Origin: Yinghuangia soli
GTDB taxonomy: Bacteria; Actinomycetota; Actinomycetes; Streptomycetales; Streptomycetaceae
NCBI RefSeq assembly: GCF_021502675.1
Contig: NZ_JAKFHA010000016.1
Span: 32,922-96,921, forward strand
Length of the DNA: 64,000 bases
Direction of reading: 5' to 3'
Of the stretch, positions 17,227-25,604 are shown piece after piece; the first letter of the stretch is position 1; each line of letters begins with the position of its first letter. The notes beneath the pieces were generated by a model. The model saw nothing but the letters and a program-made list of their open reading frames with translations, ran no database searches and had not been told where the DNA came from. The position numbers and the translations under genes were made by a program.

Positions 17227-17922
17227 ATGGGGCAGACGTACCAGCACATCCTCGTCCGCGCCGCGGCCGAGGACGTCGTCGAGGCGATGCTGCCTGACGA
17301 CACCGGGTACGTGTTGCCACTGATCGACGGTGTGAGCGCACTGTTCATGGACGAGTCCGCATACCGGCTCGACGAAGAGGCCGAACGCCTCAGCGGCGCG
17401 CTGCGGACCGATGCCATGACGGTCGGCGTGCTGATGTCGGACTTCTTGATCGCGCACGCCTACCAGGACGGTGTGTCGGTCAACGAGTACCACTCCGGTC
17501 CGGATACCGTGCAGGTCACCGAGGACGCGGACGGGGTCTTGCGGTTCGCGGACGGCACTGTCTTCGATCCTTACCGCGACGAGTTCCCGCGCCCTGAACC
17601 GGTGGGCGGCGAACCGCGGTGGTTCCTGCCGTACGGCGTCCCCGAGGCCGAAGCCGAAACCGTTGCGCAGGTGCTCCGCTGCGAGGCACCCGATGGCAGC
17701 GAACTCGGCGCCGAAGGGCAGCACGCCTACCTCTACATCGCACTCGGCCTGCCGGTGCTCTGCATCGGCTTCCGACATCTCGACGACGATCTGCTGAACA
17801 ACCCCGGCCTGGAGCAGCTGTTCGCCGCGGCCCTGCCGTTCGGCGAAGCCGAGCCGATCGTTCCGGTCGAAGAACCCGAGACCACCACAGAAGGCACTGA
17901 AGGCACCTCATGGGAACGCTGA
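17227..17922 (+). CDS. Uncharacterised protein inside the his operon
   Basis: A 231-residue acidic protein of unknown function, starting 2 bases after the hisB stop. It has no signal peptide or membrane segment and no motif that I recognise. The middle has a tract of alternating strands with conserved-looking GGEPRWFLPYG, and the C-terminal 25 residues are Glu/Thr-rich and probably disordered. It overlaps the following small membrane-protein gene by 13 bases. The tight packing implies co-expression with histidine synthesis. It need not be a his enzyme, and no function should be assumed. Confidence 0.78.
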   Translation: MGQTYQHILVRAAAEDVVEAMLPDDTGYVLPLIDGVSALFMDESAYRLDEEAERLSGALRTDAMTVGVLMSDFLIAHAYQDGVSVNEYHSGPDTVQVTEDADGVLRFADGTVFDPYRDEFPRPEPVGGEPRWFLPYGVPEAEAETVAQVLRCEAPDGSELGAEGQHAYLYIALGLPVLCIGFRHLDDDLLNNPGLEQLFAAALPFGEAEPIVPVEEPETTTEGTEGTSWER

Positions 17923-18062
17923 CCGTCGTATTCATCGCCCTCGGGTTGTTCCTGATCGGCGGGGTCATCTCGTTCGCCAAGCAGGGCATGCCGAAGGGTG
18001 TCATCGTCCTCCTCGGACTGTGCGCGGCCATGTCGCTCGCCGCCGGTCTGCTGCGCATCTAG
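17910..18062 (+). CDS. Small two-helix membrane protein inside the his operon
   Basis: A 50-residue ORF starting with ATG at 17910 inside the end of the previous gene and ending with TAG at 18060-18062. It predicts two hydrophobic helices, about residues 4-21 and 31-48, joined by a short basic turn ([10 protein letters not shown]). A GGCAC-type leader gives only a weak ribosome-binding site, so translation is likely coupled to the upstream gene. Codon use has the GC-rich third positions of its neighbours. Similar small membrane proteins sit next to hisH in other streptomycetes, from memory; function unknown. Confidence 0.65.
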   Translation: MGTLTVVFIALGLFLIGGVISFAKQGMPKGVIVLLGLCAAMSLAAGLLRI

Positions 18063-18075
18063 TAGGGATCGCACC

Positions 18076-18705
18076 ATGAAGAAGGTCGTCATCCTCGACT
18101 ACGGGTCGGGGAACCTCAGGTCGGCCGAGCGCGCGGTGGCGCGCCTCGGTGTCGAGGTGGAAGTCACCGCCGACTACAAGACCGCACTCAACGCCGACGG
18201 GCTCGTGGTCCCCGGCGTCGGCGCGTTCGCCGCGTGCATGGACGGGCTCAAGGCGGTCCGCGGGGACCGCATCGTCGATCGGCGCCTGGCCGGCGGCCAG
18301 CCGGTGCTCGGGATCTGCGTGGGCATGCAGATCCTCTTCGAGCGCGGCGTGGAGCACGGCGTGGAGACCGCGGGCTGCGACGAGTGGCCCGGGACGGTCG
18401 AGCGCCTGGAGGCGCCGATCGTGCCGCACATGGGCTGGAACACCGTGGACGCGCCCGAGGACACCGTCCTCTTCAAGGGCATGGACGCCGACACCCGCTT
18501 CTACTTCGTCCACTCCTACGGCGTCCGCAAGTGGGAGATGGTCCCCTCCGACCACCTCGCGCCGCCGATGGTCACGTGGGCCACGCACGGCACGCCGTTC
18601 GTCGCGGCCGTCGAGAACGGGTACCTGTCCGCGACCCAGTTCCACCCCGAGAAGTCCGGCGACGCCGGGGCCCAGATGCTCCGCAACTGGCTTGCCACCC
18701 TCTGA
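18076..18705 (+). CDS. hisH: Imidazole glycerol phosphate synthase, glutamine amidotransferase subunit
   Basis: Class I glutaminase that supplies ammonia to HisF for formation of IGP and AICAR. It is 209 residues. The catalytic triad is visible: Cys81 in GICVGMQ, His190 and Glu192 in HPEKSG. The N-terminal [11 protein letters not shown] motif and oxyanion region PGVGAF are intact. ATG 18076 has AGTAGGGAT upstream. It works as a heterodimer with the hisF product encoded three genes later. Confidence 0.95.
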   Translation: MKKVVILDYGSGNLRSAERAVARLGVEVEVTADYKTALNADGLVVPGVGAFAACMDGLKAVRGDRIVDRRLAGGQPVLGICVGMQILFERGVEHGVETAGCDEWPGTVERLEAPIVPHMGWNTVDAPEDTVLFKGMDADTRFYFVHSYGVRKWEMVPSDHLAPPMVTWATHGTPFVAAVENGYLSATQFHPEKSGDAGAQMLRNWLATL

Positions 18706-18724
18706 CACTCCGAAGGAACGAGAC

Positions 18725-19465
18725 ATGAGCGAGACCCCAGCCAGTCGCCTCGAACTGCTCCCCGCCGTCGACGTCGTGAACGGCCAGGCGGTACGCCTCG
18801 TCCAGGGCGAAGCCGGTTCCGAGACCTCCTACGGCGACCCGCTGACCGCCGCGCTGGCCTGGCAGAGCGCCGGCGCCGAGTGGATCCACCTGGTCGACCT
18901 GGACGCCGCCTTCGGGCGCGGCAGCAACAGCGCGCTGCTCGCCGAGGTGGTTGGCAAGCTGGACATCCCCGTCGAGCTGACCGGCGGCCTGCGCGACGAC
19001 GCCACGCTGGAGGCCGCGCTGGCCACCGGCTGCCGCCGGGTGAACCTGGGCACCGCGGTGCTCGAGCACCCCGAGTGGGCGCGCGAGGCCATCGGCCGGC
19101 ACGGCGACCGCATCGCGGTGGGCCTGGACGTGCGCGGCACCACGCTGGCCGGCCGCGGCTGGACCCGCGAAGGCGGCGACCTGTTCGAGGTGCTGGCCCG
19201 CCTCGACGCCGAGGGATGCGCCCGCTACGTGGTGACCGACGTCAACAAGGACGGCACCCTCACCGGCCCCAACCTGCAGCTGCTGCGCGACGTGTGCGCG
19301 GCGACCGACCGCCCGGTGGTGGCCAGCGGCGGCGTCTCGTCGCTGGACGACCTGCGCGCGATCGCCGAACTCGTCCCGATGGGCGTGGAAGGCGCGATCG
19401 TGGGCAAGGCCCTCTACGCGAACGCGTTCACCCTGGAAGAGGCCTTGGAGGCGGTGTCCCGATGA
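18725..19465 (+). CDS. priA: Bifunctional HisA/TrpF isomerase PriA
   Basis: A 246-residue (beta/alpha)8 isomerase. In actinobacteria this enzyme performs both the ProFAR isomerisation of histidine synthesis and the phosphoribosyl-anthranilate isomerisation of tryptophan synthesis. The two catalytic aspartates are visible, Asp16 in LLPAVDV and Asp172 in [10 protein letters not shown]. The Arg-containing loop [12 protein letters not shown] and GGLRDD are typical of PriA rather than plain HisA. Since trpF is absent from the trp genes in this window, the dual role is expected. ATG has GAAGGAACGAG upstream. Its stop overlaps the ridA start. Confidence 0.93.
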   Translation: MSETPASRLELLPAVDVVNGQAVRLVQGEAGSETSYGDPLTAALAWQSAGAEWIHLVDLDAAFGRGSNSALLAEVVGKLDIPVELTGGLRDDATLEAALATGCRRVNLGTAVLEHPEWAREAIGRHGDRIAVGLDVRGTTLAGRGWTREGGDLFEVLARLDAEGCARYVVTDVNKDGTLTGPNLQLLRDVCAATDRPVVASGGVSSLDDLRAIAELVPMGVEGAIVGKALYANAFTLEEALEAVSR

Positions 19466-19854
19466 CCGGTGTCGAGCGGTTTTCCTCGGGCGGTCCGTAC
19501 GAGGACGTCATCGGCTACTCGCGTGCGGTCGCCGCGGGCGACTTCGTGCTGGTGTCCGGCTGCACGAGCATCGTGGACGGCATCTTCATCGGCGAGGGCG
19601 ACCCGTACGAGCAGGCCCTGACCGGCTTCAAGACCGCCGAGAAGGCGCTCGCGCAGGCCGGCCTGTCGCGCGCCGACGTGGTGCGCACCCGCATGTACCT
19701 CACGCACGCCCGGGACGCCGACGCGGTCGGGCGCGCGCACAAGGAGATGTTCGACGAGGTCCGGCCCGCCGCGACGATGGTCGTGGTGGCCGCGCTGGTC
19801 GACTCGCGCATGCTGGTCGAGGTCGAGGTCGAGGCGTACCGGGGGGCCAAGTGA
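19462..19854 (+). CDS. RidA-family enamine/imine deaminase in the his operon
   Basis: A 130-residue YjgF/YER057c/UK114-fold protein. Rid proteins hydrolyse reactive 2-aminoacrylate and related imines formed by PLP enzymes. The key arginine lies in [10 protein letters not shown] (about residue 75), and the [10 protein letters not shown] start of the fold is intact. It sits between priA and hisF with overlaps on both sides (ATGA and GTGA), so it is an integral cistron of the operon. Its presence fits the toxicity of PLP-enzyme intermediates. Which Rid subfamily it belongs to is not settled here. Confidence 0.88.
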   Translation: MTGVERFSSGGPYEDVIGYSRAVAAGDFVLVSGCTSIVDGIFIGEGDPYEQALTGFKTAEKALAQAGLSRADVVRTRMYLTHARDADAVGRAHKEMFDEVRPAATMVVVAALVDSRMLVEVEVEAYRGAK

Positions 19855-20621
19855 GCCTCGCCGTACGCGTGATCCCCTGCCTGGACGTGGACGCCGGCCG
19901 GGTGGTCAAGGGCGTCAACTTCCAGAACCTGCGGGACGCCGGGGACCCGGTCGAGATGGCCCGCGTCTACGACGCCGAGGGCGCCGACGAGCTGGTCTTC
20001 CTCGACATCACCGCCTCCTCGGGCAGCCGCGAGACCACCTACGACGTGGTCCGGCGGACCGCCGAGCAGGTCTTCATCCCGCTGACCGTGGGCGGCGGCG
20101 TGCGGGCCGTCGAGGACGTCGACAAGCTGCTGCGCGCAGGCGCGGACAAGGTCGGCGTCAACACCGCGGCCATCGCCCGCCCCGAGCTGATCGCGGAGAT
20201 CGCCGACCGCTTCGGCGCGCAGGTCCTCGTGCTGTCGGTGGACGCGCGGCGCTGCGGCGAGGGCGTCACCACCGACTCGGGCTTCGAGGTCACCACGCAC
20301 GGCGGCCGCAAGGGCACCGGCATCGACGCGGTCGCCTGGGCCGCCCGGGCCGCCGAGCTGGGTGCGGGCGAGATCCTGCTCAACTCGATGGACGCGGACG
20401 GCACCAAGGACGGCTACGACCTGGAGCTGACCCGCCTGGTCCGCGCCGAGGTGTCGATCCCGGTCATCGCCTCGGGCGGCGCGGGCGCGCTGGAGCACTT
20501 CGCGCCGGCCGTCGACGCGGGCGCCGACGCGGTGCTCGCGGCGAGCGTCTTCCACTTCGGCATGCTGCGCATCCCGCAGGTCAAGGACGCGCTGCGGGAG
20601 GCCGGCCACCCGGTCCGCTGA
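19851..20621 (+). CDS. hisF: Imidazole glycerol phosphate synthase, cyclase subunit
   Basis: A (beta/alpha)8 cyclase of 256 residues that uses ammonia from HisH to make imidazole glycerol phosphate and AICAR. Catalytic aspartates are Asp12 in [14 protein letters not shown] and the aspartate in [13 protein letters not shown] (about 131). The phosphate-binding loops GGGVR and ASGGAG are intact. The GTG start overlaps the ridA stop. It is the last gene of the operon before a large hairpin. Confidence 0.95.
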   Translation: MSLAVRVIPCLDVDAGRVVKGVNFQNLRDAGDPVEMARVYDAEGADELVFLDITASSGSRETTYDVVRRTAEQVFIPLTVGGGVRAVEDVDKLLRAGADKVGVNTAAIARPELIAEIADRFGAQVLVLSVDARRCGEGVTTDSGFEVTTHGGRKGTGIDAVAWAARAAELGAGEILLNSMDADGTKDGYDLELTRLVRAEVSIPVIASGGAGALEHFAPAVDAGADAVLAASVFHFGMLRIPQVKDALREAGHPVR

Positions 20622-20660
20622 CCCGCCGCGGCACCTGCCGCACCGCCGCCGCACCACCTG

Positions 20661-20696
20661 ACCGGCGCATCCCGGGACCTCCCGGGGTGCGCCGGT
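20661..20696 (+). terminator. Hairpin ending the his operon
   Basis: A 16-base stem, 20661-20676 with 20681-20696, with one G-T wobble and loop ACCT, lies 40 bases after the hisF stop. There is no T-run, which is common for actinobacterial terminators. Confidence 0.7.
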
Positions 20697-20769
20697 CGGC
20701 GTACCGGGCGAGTGTGGAGCGCAGTGGTCGGCTCCGCGGACGGGGCCGCGCGATCGCCCGGAGGACCCG

Positions 20770-21141
20770 ATGAGCACCGACCTGAACACCTACGGCGGCG
20801 GCCTGGACAGCAGCTACGGCGTGCTGGTGGTGACCACGAACGACGCCCCCGGCTACCGGGTCGACTCGGTCATCGGCGAGATCTTCGGCCTCACCGTGCG
20901 CTCCCGGCACCTCGGCAGCCAGCTCGGCGCGGGCCTGAAGTCGATCGTCGGCGGCGAACTGCGCGGCCTGACCAAGACCCTGGTGGAGAGCCGCAACGAG
21001 GCGATGCAGCGCCTCATCGAGCAGGCCCGGGCCCGCGGCGCCAACGGCGTGCTGGCGATGCGCTTCGACGTCACCGACGCCGGCAACGGCACCGAGATCT
21101 GCGCGTACGGCACCGCCGTGGTGATCAGCCGCGCGGAGTAG
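20770..21141 (+). CDS. YbjQ/DUF74-family heavy-metal-binding-domain protein
   Basis: A 123-residue protein of the YbjQ (DUF74, heavy-metal-binding domain) family. The family pattern is visible in VLVVTTNDAPGYRV, EIFGLTVRS, LVESRNEAMQRLIEQARARGANGVLAMRFD and the closing AYGTAVVI. These proteins form pentamers and their role is not established. ATG follows CGGAGGACCCG, a strong ribosome-binding site. It lies after the his operon terminator and is probably monocistronic. Confidence 0.88.
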   Translation: MSTDLNTYGGGLDSSYGVLVVTTNDAPGYRVDSVIGEIFGLTVRSRHLGSQLGAGLKSIVGGELRGLTKTLVESRNEAMQRLIEQARARGANGVLAMRFDVTDAGNGTEICAYGTAVVISRAE

Positions 21142-21199
21142 TCCGCAGGCCGGGCCTCTGCGAGAGTGTGCTGCGCATGAGCATGATCGCGGAGGGGGC

Positions 21200-22417
21200 G
21201 TGGCGGCGGTGGGGTTCGGGCGGCGGAAAGACCCGGCGGACGACTTCTGGACGCTCTTCGGGCGGGCCGGCGAGTTGGAGGAAGCCGAGGAGTACGGCGA
21301 ACTGCTCATGCTCGCCGACCGGTTGATCACGGAGGGCGCGGGGTACGCGCCGGCCTACGGCGAACACATGGGTCATGTGCACCGCTACCGCGTGGTGGCG
21401 CTCGGCGAACTCGGTCGCGGCGGGGAGGCCTGGGAGCACTTCTCCCTGGTCCTGCCGCAGTTCCTGGCCGCCGGACCGCGGTCCGGCAGCACGGTGCGCG
21501 TCCTCCGGCTGGCCATGGGGGACTTCCTGCTCCGTGCGGGCCACGACGCCGCCGCGTACGAACTGCTGGATCTGGCACTCGAGGAGTGCCGGTCCGGGTG
21601 GCTGCACGCCGAGGCCGTGGAGACGGACTACTCCATCGCCGCGATAGAGGTGAACGCCGGGCGCTTCGCCGCCGCGGAAAGCCGCGTGCGCTCCATGGCC
21701 GACCGCCTCGCCATCGTGCAGGTCCCCGAGGCGGACCGGGCCCGGATCGGGGCCTGGCGGCGCTGGACACTGGTGGCCGCACTCAACGGGCAGGAACGTT
21801 TCCACGAGGCGGAACGGGCGGCCGCGGCGGCGCAGGCGGCGGCGGTCGCCCACGAAGGGCCGGGCGGCGACCTCGGACGCAACGTGCGCCTCGCCCGGGC
21901 CCGTGCCCTGGCCGGATCGGGGCGTGCCTACGAGGCCGAAGCCGAATGCCGGGCGGTCCTGCAGGAGATCGACATCCACGACCGGGCCTACCGCGGGCAG
22001 CTGTGCGTCCTGCGTACGGTGCTGGGGCGCGCGTTCACCGCGCAGCGCCGCCACGACCAGGCCGTGGCGGACCTCGAGGCCGCAGTGGCCCATGGATGCG
22101 CGTCCCTGGGGGCCGGCGACCCGCTCACCGTCGATGCCGCCCTCGCGCTCGCCGAGGCGCGGACCGCACGCGCGGGCGCCGGCGACACCGCCGAGGCCCG
22201 GCGGGTCCTGGAGACCGCCGTCCGCGAGGGCGAAGCCGGAATGCACCGCGGGCACCCCTGGCTGCAGACGGCCCGCGAGCGGCTGTCGGCCGCGACGGAC
22301 CGGATCGAGACCGATGCCGCGCGGTCCGCGCATCTGCCCGCCCGGCCCTGGAAGTCCCGTGTGCAGCCGGGCCTGCGCCCGTGCTGGGACTGCGGCGACA
22401 ACGTCTGGGAGCCCTGA
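21200..22417 (+). CDS. TPR-like helical repeat protein
   Basis: About 405 residues, almost entirely helical, with several tetratricopeptide-like pairs. Examples are an ALEEC-type helix near 130 and further copies around 165-190, 250-270 and 285-305. The C-terminus carries a CxxC pair in RPCWDCGDNVWE that could bind a metal. No effector domain is attached. GTG 21200 is used with GGAGG a few bases upstream; GTG 21209 is an alternative. It converges with uppP with a 27-base gap. Probably a protein-interaction scaffold, partner unknown. Confidence 0.72.
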   Translation: MAAVGFGRRKDPADDFWTLFGRAGELEEAEEYGELLMLADRLITEGAGYAPAYGEHMGHVHRYRVVALGELGRGGEAWEHFSLVLPQFLAAGPRSGSTVRVLRLAMGDFLLRAGHDAAAYELLDLALEECRSGWLHAEAVETDYSIAAIEVNAGRFAAAESRVRSMADRLAIVQVPEADRARIGAWRRWTLVAALNGQERFHEAERAAAAAQAAAVAHEGPGGDLGRNVRLARARALAGSGRAYEAEAECRAVLQEIDIHDRAYRGQLCVLRTVLGRAFTAQRRHDQAVADLEAAVAHGCASLGAGDPLTVDAALALAEARTARAGAGDTAEARRVLETAVREGEAGMHRGHPWLQTARERLSAATDRIETDAARSAHLPARPWKSRVQPGLRPCWDCGDNVWEP

Positions 22418-22444
22418 CCGGCACCGGCCCGCGCCGCCGCGGGA

Positions 22445-23293
22445 TCAGGAGTCCAGGAAGCCCGACGCCAGCATGCCGATGAGGGCGAAGCCGACCACGA
22501 CGCGGTAGATCGCGAAGCCCTTGATGGTGTGCTTCGAGACGAACTTGAGCAGCCAGGCCACCGAGGCGTACGCGACCACGAACGACACCGCGGTGCCCAC
22601 GATCAGCGAGGTCACCGAGGTGTCGCCGCCGGTGGCGTCCTTGAGTTCGTAGATGCCCGCGCCGGTCAGCGCCGGGATGGACAGGAAGAAGGACAGCCGG
22701 GTCGCGGCCACCCGGTCCAGGCCCAGGATCAGGGCCGTGGAGATGGTCGCGCCGGACCGCGAGAAGCCCGGGAAGAGCAGCGCGAGGATCTGCGAGCTTC
22801 CCACCAGCATGGCGTCCTTGAGGGTGACCTCGTCCTCGCCGCGGCGCCGGGCGCGGGTGCCGCTCGCGACCTCGGCGTACCACATGACACCGCTGCCCAC
22901 GATGAGCGAGCCGGCCACCACCCACAACGAGGCGAGCGGGCCGTGGATCAGCGGCTTCATGGCGATGCCGACGATGACGATCGGGATCGTCGCGTAGATC
23001 ACCCACCACGCGAATTTGTAGTCGCGGTCCTGGCGTTGCGCCTTGTCCCCGATGCCGCGGCCCCACGCGGAGACGATGCGGACGATGTCCTTGAGGAAGT
23101 AGAACAGTACGGCCGCGATCGCGCCGACCTGGATCACCGCGGTGAAGCCGACGACGGACTTGTCGTCCACGTCGATGCCGAGCAGCCCCTCGGTGATCTT
23201 CAGGTGCCCGGTCGAGGACACCGGGAGGAACTCCGTGAGGCCCTCGACCACGCCAAGAATCACCGCGTCCAGGACGCCGATGTCGGAACTCAC
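22445..23293 (-). CDS. uppP: Undecaprenyl-diphosphatase (bacitracin resistance, BacA type)
   Basis: A 282-residue integral membrane phosphatase that recycles undecaprenyl pyrophosphate for peptidoglycan and other envelope polymers. The two family signatures are present: EGLTEFLPVSSTGH near residue 16, and PGFSRSGATIS (PGxSRSxxT) near residue 170. About eight hydrophobic helices are evident. The GTG start at 23293 has GAGGAG 9 bases upstream. Longer readings upstream add a non-conserved N-terminus and are rejected. Confidence 0.93.
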   Translation of the reverse strand: MSSDIGVLDAVILGVVEGLTEFLPVSSTGHLKITEGLLGIDVDDKSVVGFTAVIQVGAIAAVLFYFLKDIVRIVSAWGRGIGDKAQRQDRDYKFAWWVIYATIPIVIVGIAMKPLIHGPLASLWVVAGSLIVGSGVMWYAEVASGTRARRRGEDEVTLKDAMLVGSSQILALLFPGFSRSGATISTALILGLDRVAATRLSFFLSIPALTGAGIYELKDATGGDTSVTSLIVGTAVSFVVAYASVAWLLKFVSKHTIKGFAIYRVVVGFALIGMLASGFLDS

Positions 23294-23450
23294 GGACGAA
23301 GTCTCCTCGGGGGACCGGCAGATGGGCCCGTGGATCTTCCCAGCCGCACATGAACGGGACAAGGACGCGAGGTCAACGTAGGGCCATCGGGGTGAGGTGC
23401 GCAGGAGATCGCCGAAGGAGGCCGGCCGGCAGGGCCCGAAGAAGCGGCGA

Positions 23451-23502
23451 GATCCGAAAGGGAAACTTCGAAAGAGTTATTGCGAAAGACTTCCTTCGGA
23501 TC
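23451..23502. promoter_or_regulatory. Phased CGAAAG repeats upstream of the ArsR-type regulator
   Basis: CGAAAG occurs at 23455, 23469 and 23483, exactly 14 bases apart. The whole block is enclosed by GATCCGAA (23451-23458) and its reverse complement TTCGGATC (about 23495-23502). It ends 14 bases before the regulator start codon. The arrangement suggests an operator, probably autoregulatory. Confidence 0.5.
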
Positions 23503-23515
23503 TACGGTGGTGTGC

Positions 23516-24094
23516 ATGCCCGCAGACGAGTCCAAGCCCGTGACGCAAGACGTCGAGGCCCTCAAGGTCTTCGCCCACCCGCTGCGCCTGCGGCTGAGCC
23601 GCCTGCTCAATGCGGAAGGCCCGGCCACCGCCTCGACACTGGGGCGGGCTGTAGGCGCCACGCCGTCCCTGGTCAGCTACCACCTGCGCGCGATGGCCAA
23701 GTTCGGCTTCGTGGTCGAGGCGCCCGAGGCCGGGCAGGACGGCCGCGAGCGCTACTGGAAGTCCGCGCAGGACCTCCGCTTCCGCACCGGCGACTTCCAG
23801 GGCGACGACATCGGCCGCGAAGTCTCCGGGACGGTCATCCGGGTCATCGAGGCGGAGCGCGGCGAGCGCCGCGACGAGGGCTACCGGCGCGTGCTCGAAC
23901 TCGGCGGCCGCTGGCCGGAAGCCAGCTTCAGCACCGCCCCGGCCCTGCGCCTGACCGCGGAAGAACTCCTCGCGCTGTACGGCGAGTTGATGGAGGTCGT
24001 GGACCGCTACCGGGGCCTCCCGGAGGCCACGGGCGACGGTACGCCGCGCGAGCGGGTGCTGCTGGAGATGTACGGCTTCCCTTACGCGCCCTGA
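23516..24094 (+). CDS. ArsR/SmtB-like winged-helix regulator
   Basis: A 192-residue regulator. The N-terminal winged helix covers about residues 10-85, with LKVFAHPLRLRLSRLL and the recognition region ATPSLVSYHLRAMAKFGFV. It is followed by a C-terminal helical domain of about 100 residues common in streptomycete ArsR-type regulators that accompany MFS exporters. There is no obvious metal-binding CxxC, so the signal is probably an organic ligand. The MFS exporter gene starts about 20 bases downstream, so it is the likely target together with the regulator itself. The ATG at 23516 is preferred over a TTG at 23480. Confidence 0.85.
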   Translation: MPADESKPVTQDVEALKVFAHPLRLRLSRLLNAEGPATASTLGRAVGATPSLVSYHLRAMAKFGFVVEAPEAGQDGRERYWKSAQDLRFRTGDFQGDDIGREVSGTVIRVIEAERGERRDEGYRRVLELGGRWPEASFSTAPALRLTAEELLALYGELMEVVDRYRGLPEATGDGTPRERVLLEMYGFPYAP

Positions 24095-24113
24095 CCCTGA
24101 CCGCGAGGTGACC

Positions 24114-25514
24114 GTGAACCGCTCGTCGCGCACCACCGGCACAACCGCGACCAAGTCCCCGTCCGCGTCCACGGGCTCGTCCGCGTGCCCGTCCCCGACC
24201 GAGACCGCTGCGCACCCCGGGCCCGTGGCCCCGGCCGCCCCTCGGAAACCGGTCCCGGTTCCGGACGCGCCCCCCGCGTCCGGACCGGGGCCGGCCATCA
24301 CCCGCTGGCTCGGCGCGTTCGCCGCCTCGCTGGTCGGCGACCAGATGTGGTTCCTCGCCCTGGCATGGAGCGCGGCCGAGACCGCCGGCCCCACCGGGGC
24401 GGGCATCGTGGTCACCCTCGGCACCGTGCCGCGCGCGCTCCTGATGCTGCTCGGCGGCTCGATAGCGGACCGCTTCGGGGCCCGCCGCGTGGTCATCGGC
24501 AGCGTGCTGGTCCGGTTCGCGGTCATGGCCTTCGCCGCGGCCGCGGTCGCGCTCGCCGCCCCCGGGGTGGCCCTGCTGGCCGCGATCGCGCTCGTATTCG
24601 GGGCCGTGGACGCGCTGTTCATGCCGGCCATCGGCGCGCTGCCGCCCACGCTGACCATGCCTGAGCACTACGCCCGCGTCCAAGGCCTGCGCAGTCTGAT
24701 GACGCGGCTGTCGGCGATCGCCGGGGCTCCGGCGGCCGGCCTGGTGCTCGCGAACGGCGGCGTCGCGGCGGCGTTCGCAGCCAGCGCCGGGCTGTTCGCC
24801 TTCTCGTTCCTGCTGCTCTGGCGGCTGCGCCCGGTCCCCGCCGCGGTGGCCGCCGCCGACGCCAAGGACGGGGGAGTGCCGCCCGGCGACGGGAGCATCC
24901 GCGAAGGGCTCCGCTACGTGCGGTCCGTCCCGCTCCTCACCTGGGTGATCGCCGTCGGGATCATCTCCGAACTGGGCTTCAGCGCCCCGATGAACCTTGG
25001 GCTGGTGCTGCTCTCCGGCGACCGCGGCTGGGGCCCCGGCGGCGTCGGCCTGATGCTGGGCGCCTGGGGAGCCGGGGCGGTGGCCACCGGCCTGGTCCTG
25101 TCGGTGCGCGGCCATGTCCCGCACGCGGGCCGCGTCATGACCGCGGCGCTGGGCCTCGGCGCGGTCGGCATGGGCGTGATGGGCCTGGCGCCGACGCTGC
25201 CCGTCGCGATGGCGGGTGCTGCGGTCCTCGGCCTCGGCTCCGGTTTCTGGGGCGGGCTGAGCGCCGCCCTCATCCAGACGACCGCCGCCCGCAGCATGCT
25301 CGGCCGCGTCGTCGCCCTGCAGATGCTGGGCGCGGTCGGCCTGGTGCCGGTCACCTATCCGCTGGCCGGTCTGCTGTCCGATACCGCCGGACCGGCCGCG
25401 CTGTTCGCGGTCGGCACCGGCCTGCAGGCCCTGGCCTGCGCGGTCGCGCTGTGCTGCGCGCCGCTGCGCACCGCGCTCCTGGAGCGGCCCGGCCGCGCCG
25501 AGCGCGCGTCCTGA
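24114..25514 (+). CDS. MFS transporter (EntS-like drug or siderophore exporter)
   Basis: About 466 residues. An unusual Ser/Thr/Pro-rich N-terminal tail of about 55 residues precedes 12 predicted membrane helices. The loop between helices 2 and 3 carries the MFS motif-A-like segment GGSIADRFGARRVV. Overall layout is that of the MFS_3/EntS group of exporters. GTG 24114 is chosen because GAGG lies 5 bases upstream; GTG 24108 is an alternative. It follows the ArsR-type regulator by about 20 bases, so regulator and exporter form one unit. Substrate unknown. Confidence 0.85.
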   Translation: MNRSSRTTGTTATKSPSASTGSSACPSPTETAAHPGPVAPAAPRKPVPVPDAPPASGPGPAITRWLGAFAASLVGDQMWFLALAWSAAETAGPTGAGIVVTLGTVPRALLMLLGGSIADRFGARRVVIGSVLVRFAVMAFAAAAVALAAPGVALLAAIALVFGAVDALFMPAIGALPPTLTMPEHYARVQGLRSLMTRLSAIAGAPAAGLVLANGGVAAAFAASAGLFAFSFLLLWRLRPVPAAVAAADAKDGGVPPGDGSIREGLRYVRSVPLLTWVIAVGIISELGFSAPMNLGLVLLSGDRGWGPGGVGLMLGAWGAGAVATGLVLSVRGHVPHAGRVMTAALGLGAVGMGVMGLAPTLPVAMAGAAVLGLGSGFWGGLSAALIQTTAARSMLGRVVALQMLGAVGLVPVTYPLAGLLSDTAGPAALFAVGTGLQALACAVALCCAPLRTALLERPGRAERAS

Positions 25515-25540
25515 CCGGCGGGCGGACGGGGCCGTGGACA

Positions 25541-25597
25541 GGGCGGGCCGGGCAGCGGACCGGGCAGACGCGGCGAGCCGGGCGAGCCGGCCCGCCC
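25541..25597. terminator. Long-loop hairpin between convergent genes
   Basis: The 11-base arm GGGCGGGCCGG (25541-25551) pairs exactly with 25587-25597. It lies between the ends of the MFS gene and the oppositely oriented TIGR03085 gene, so it could end transcription from both sides. Confidence 0.45.
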
Positions 25598-25604
25598 ACC
25601 CGGC

